Notes under the pieces: generated by a model
What the model saw: only the letters and a program-made list of their open reading frames with translations
The model's database searches: none
What the model was told of the DNA's origin: nothing
Assembly: GCA_030323885.1 (NCBI GenBank)
Contig: CM059186.1
Span: 24,137,849 to 24,201,848 of the forward strand
Length of the DNA stretch: 64,000 nucleotides
Direction: 5' to 3'
DNA from: Branchipolynoe longqiensis
Lineage: Eukaryota; Annelida; Polychaeta; Phyllodocida; Polynoidae
Position numbers and translations under genes: made by a program
Shown here: positions 60,646-64,000 of the stretch, piece after piece
Layout of the letters: each line of letters begins with the position of its first letter
How positions within the stretch are numbered: position 1 is the stretch's first letter

Positions 60646-60879
60646 CTGCAACGGTCAAGGATCAGACGCCATGCCAACAGGGATGCGTGTGTGTGTGCGC
60701 ATGCGCATAAGGTTAGAAGGGGAGGGGGGGGGGTTACATATTCAAAGGGGCGGGTGCGTGGCTGGGTGGGTGGGGGGGGGGGGGGGGGGGGGAGAAAAGG
60801 GTGTTCTTGCTGTTGAATCATCACTGCTGCTGAAGAGTAGATGAATTTATGTACGCACATATATCTACATAAATATATA

Positions 60880-63270
60880 TATACAGATATCGTGGCTTTA
60901 TACTCGCATAATTCTTATAATCATATATATATATATATATATACATATATATATACATATATATATATACGTAGATAGAGATGTCTATGTAGAGATGTCT
61001 ACATAGAGGTCTATATATATATATGTCTAAATAGATATATGTCTATATACAGAGATGTCTATATAGATAGATGTATATATAGATAAATGTCTATATAGAT
61101 AGATATCTATATAAATAGATGTATAAATAGAGAGATGTATTTATATATATATATATATATGTCTATATAATAGATAGATGTCTATATATATAATGTCTAT
61201 ATAGAGATAAATGTCTATATAGAGATAGATGTCTATATAGATAGATGTCTATATAGAGGTGTTTGTATAGATGTCTATATAGATAGATGTCTATATAGAG
61301 ATGTCTATATAGATAGATGTCTATATAGAGATGTCTATATAGATAGATGTCTATATAGAAATGTAAATATATTGAGATGTCTACATAGAGATGTATATAT
61401 GGATATATGTCTATATAGAGATGTCTATATAGATAGATGTCTACATAGATAGATGTCTATATAGATAGATGTCTATATAGATATATGTCTGCATAGATAA
61501 ATGTCTACATATAGATGTCTATATAGATAGATGTGTATATAGAGATGTGTATATAGATAGATGTCTATATAGAGATGTCTATATAGAGATATCTATATGG
61601 AGATGTCTAAAGCCGTGTTCACACGGGCAATGTAAATCGATTCATAGAAATCGACTTGCCTAGTTCGACGCACATTTCGCGTGTGAACGGGCGTCTGAGT
61701 CGAATTACGGCTGAATCGATTTCTGTGATCCCAATACTGTAAACCACTTGTGGAGGTCGATTACGTGAGTCGATTTCTGTGAATCAATTTATTTTGCCCA
61801 TGTGGACGCACTGAGGCGGATTAAGGACGTCACACGCATGCGCAGTCGAGACCTTAGTTTGTTGACTTTCGGGTCGATCAAAAGCGCATATTATATAATT
61901 TGGTCTATGAACCTGCTAGAGGTGCACAGATATTTTTTTCATCATTTATTTTTAGGGTTTCACTGCCCAGCAGAAGTTTTGACCGTTCTAAACCAATACG
62001 ATTCAGTCCATACATATCTAGGTCGAACCCACACTCTCTCATGGCGACGTCGACGAACCGAAACTGGCGCTGGTTAGTATCGACTTGCTCATGCGCTGAT
62101 ATCGATTTCCGGCCCAAGTACTGCCCGTGTGAACGGGCGACTAAATCGATTCCTAGTATTCGCCTTGGCTGAATCGCTTTAGATTTTGCCCGCGTGAACA
62201 CGGCTTATATAGATATGTCTATATAGAGATGTATCTAGAGATGTCTACATAGATAGATGTCTATATAGAGATGTCTATATAGATAGATGTCTATATAGAT
62301 GTCTATATAGATAGATGTCTATATAGATAGATGTTTATATAGAGATGTCTATATAGAGATGCCTATATAGAGGTCTAAATAGAGATGTCTATATAGATAG
62401 ATGTTTATATAGATAGATGTCTATATACATATGTCTATATAGAGAGATGTCTATATAGATACCTGTCTATATAGATACCTGTCTATATAGATAGATCTCT
62501 TTATAGATATATGTCCATATAGATAGATGTCTATATAGATAGATGTCTATATAGAGATGTCTATATAGAGATGTCTATATAGAGATGTCTGTATAGATAG
62601 ATGTCTATATAGAGATGTCTATATAGATATATCTATATATAGAGATGTCTACATAGATAGATGTATATATAGATAAATGTTTATATAGATAGATGTATAT
62701 ATAGATAGATGTCTAAATGGAGAGATGTCTATATAGATATTCCTATATAGATAGATGTCTATATAGATAGATGTCTATATAGATAGATGTCTATATAGAT
62801 AGATGTCTATATAGATAGATGTCTATATAGATAGATGTCTATATAGAGATGTCTATATAGATATGTCTATATAGCGATCTCTATATAGAGAGATGTCTAT
62901 ATAGATATATCTCTATAGATAGATGTCTATATAGATAGATCTCTATATAGATAGATGTCTATATAGATATATGTCTAAATGGAGAGATGTATATATACAG
63001 ATTTCTATATAGATAGATATCTAAATGGATAGATGTCTATATAGAGATGTCTATATATATATAGATGTTTATATAGATGTCTATATAGATAGATGTCTAT
63101 ATGGATAGATGTCTATATAGATATAGAGATGTATATATATAGAGATGTTTATATAGAGATGTTTATATAGAGAGATGTCTATATAGATAGATGTCTATAT
63201 AGACAGATGTATATGTAGACAGATGTCTTTATATATGCAGAGATTTATATAAATATATACATATATATTT
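60880..63270. repeat. 2.4-kb GATGTCTATATAGATA-type array
   Basis: More than 100 units of 12-18 bp alternating GATGTCTATATA with GATA or GA spacers. It is interrupted at 61611-62207 by a foldback DNA element. Outside the element there is virtually no other sequence. Confidence 0.95.
61611..62207. mobile_element. 597-bp foldback DNA element inside the array
   Basis: The ends are AAGCCGTGTTCACACGGGCA and the complement-like GCCCGCGTGAACACGGCTT. Subterminal copies GTGTGAACGGGCG occur near 61681 and 62130, and AATCGATTTC-type motifs recur in both halves. The flanks are array sequence on both sides, so the insertion site is precise to a base or two (TA-rich). Confidence 0.85.
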
Positions 63271-64000
63271 ATACACATAGATATGTGTCAATATGGGCAC
63301 ATGTAGATAGACATAGTTATATACATCTATATATAATGAAATACAACTATATCAACAGCTGAGGCAAATCTCGTCGCCGGGATGGCTACAACTGAAATAA
63401 TGTCAGTGCTTTAATGATATTTCATTAATGTTATATCTTTATAATTATTATTATTATTAATACATATTATTCAATTGTGTGAAAGGTAAGCTGTCTTGCT
63501 ATGTGCTCAGTTTAATGAGGCCTTTGAGGTTAATGGAAAGGTATCTAGAATAGCTGTCGTGAATAGTAAGAAAATTAAGCCACCAATAAGCAATGTGGTG
63601 TTAAGTTTTAATAGTAGGCAATGTGATAATTTAGAACATAAATACTGAAATACTAATTATATTCTAGGTGTACCAGGACTAGTAAATAACCAAAACATAT
63701 GATACGCACACAAGAAAAAGCCAAATTTAAGACAATAATAGAATATACAAATATTGCTTCAACAATTTGTGTTGGAATTGAGAAGAATACGGTGCTCATT
63801 AATCTTTTGAGAGAATCCTATCTTAATATGAGAATTTAGTCAGTAACAATTTCAACCTAGAATACGCGGAAGTGTATAATCGGCGTTCAGAAAATATGAG
63901 GAGTTAAACTATAGCAGCGAGGGGGGGGGGGGAGGGGAATGCATATTTTAGAGAACATTCGGTTGCATTTGTTGACTTTAAAATAATAATAAAAATTAAG

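Larger units (their letters stand above)
60646..64000 (-). other. RALGAPB: RALGAPB intron (partial), mostly satellite
   Basis: It has G-runs (60720-60792), then the array at 60880-63270 with an inserted DNA element, then AT-rich DNA to the end. 63300-64000 shows no exon or repeat I recognise beyond a G-run near 63921. Confidence 0.75.

Overview
This is eukaryotic, intron-rich, repeat-dense DNA from a lophotrochozoan animal, most likely a mollusc. That taxonomic call is inferred from the protein divergence and the kinds of interspersed repeats, not from any marker gene. The only host gene I can support is on the minus strand and fills almost the whole window. It is the orthologue of RALGAPB, the beta (regulatory) subunit of the Ral GTPase-activating protein complex. 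I placed 20 internal coding exons between 60645 and 304, about 2.97 kb of coding sequence or 990 codons. All have GT/AG borders, and the reading phase is continuous across all 19 junctions. The gene enters and leaves the window: the 5' exons lie beyond 64000 and the last exons lie below position 1.

Layout from high to low coordinate, which is the direction of transcription. 60.6-59.5 kb: two exons, with a decayed tandem half-copy of the first between them. 59.4-48.8 kb: a 10.7-kb intron holding a Ngaro-type tyrosine-recombinase retrotransposon on the plus strand (split direct repeats A1-ORFs-B1-A2-B2). An almost intact 3.6-kb RTE-like LINE is nested in its last repeat, with a perfect 12-bp target duplication. 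48.7-34.7 kb: seven exons among SINEs, MITEs, a 3 x 204-bp tandem array and a 754-bp foldback element. 34.7-21.8 kb: a short linker exon at 27.5 kb, minisatellites and a split MITE. 21.3-12.6 kb: nine closely spaced exons running into the Rap-GAP-like domain. 12.6-0.3 kb: a 10.8-kb intron with a 42-bp minisatellite and a GC-rich candidate exon near 10.2 kb, then the last two exons. 60.8-64 kb is intron, mostly a 2.4-kb GATGTCTATATAGATA-type array interrupted by a foldback DNA element.

The non-coding sequence is largely a layered record of transposition. I separate at least five MITE-like families by termini and flanking duplications: TTAA; TA (pogo-like); about 9 bp (MULE-like); and two families with CAGGG ends whose best copies show 6-bp duplications. 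There are also at least three tRNA-derived SINE types. I see no bacterial-type operon, CRISPR array, rRNA or convincing free-standing tRNA gene, and no clearly new biological system. The points most worth checking are the partial exon duplication, the MITE 10 nt inside a splice donor, the Ngaro element with its AATT junction and repeated Cys motif, and the RALGAPB linker exon with two in-frame acceptors.
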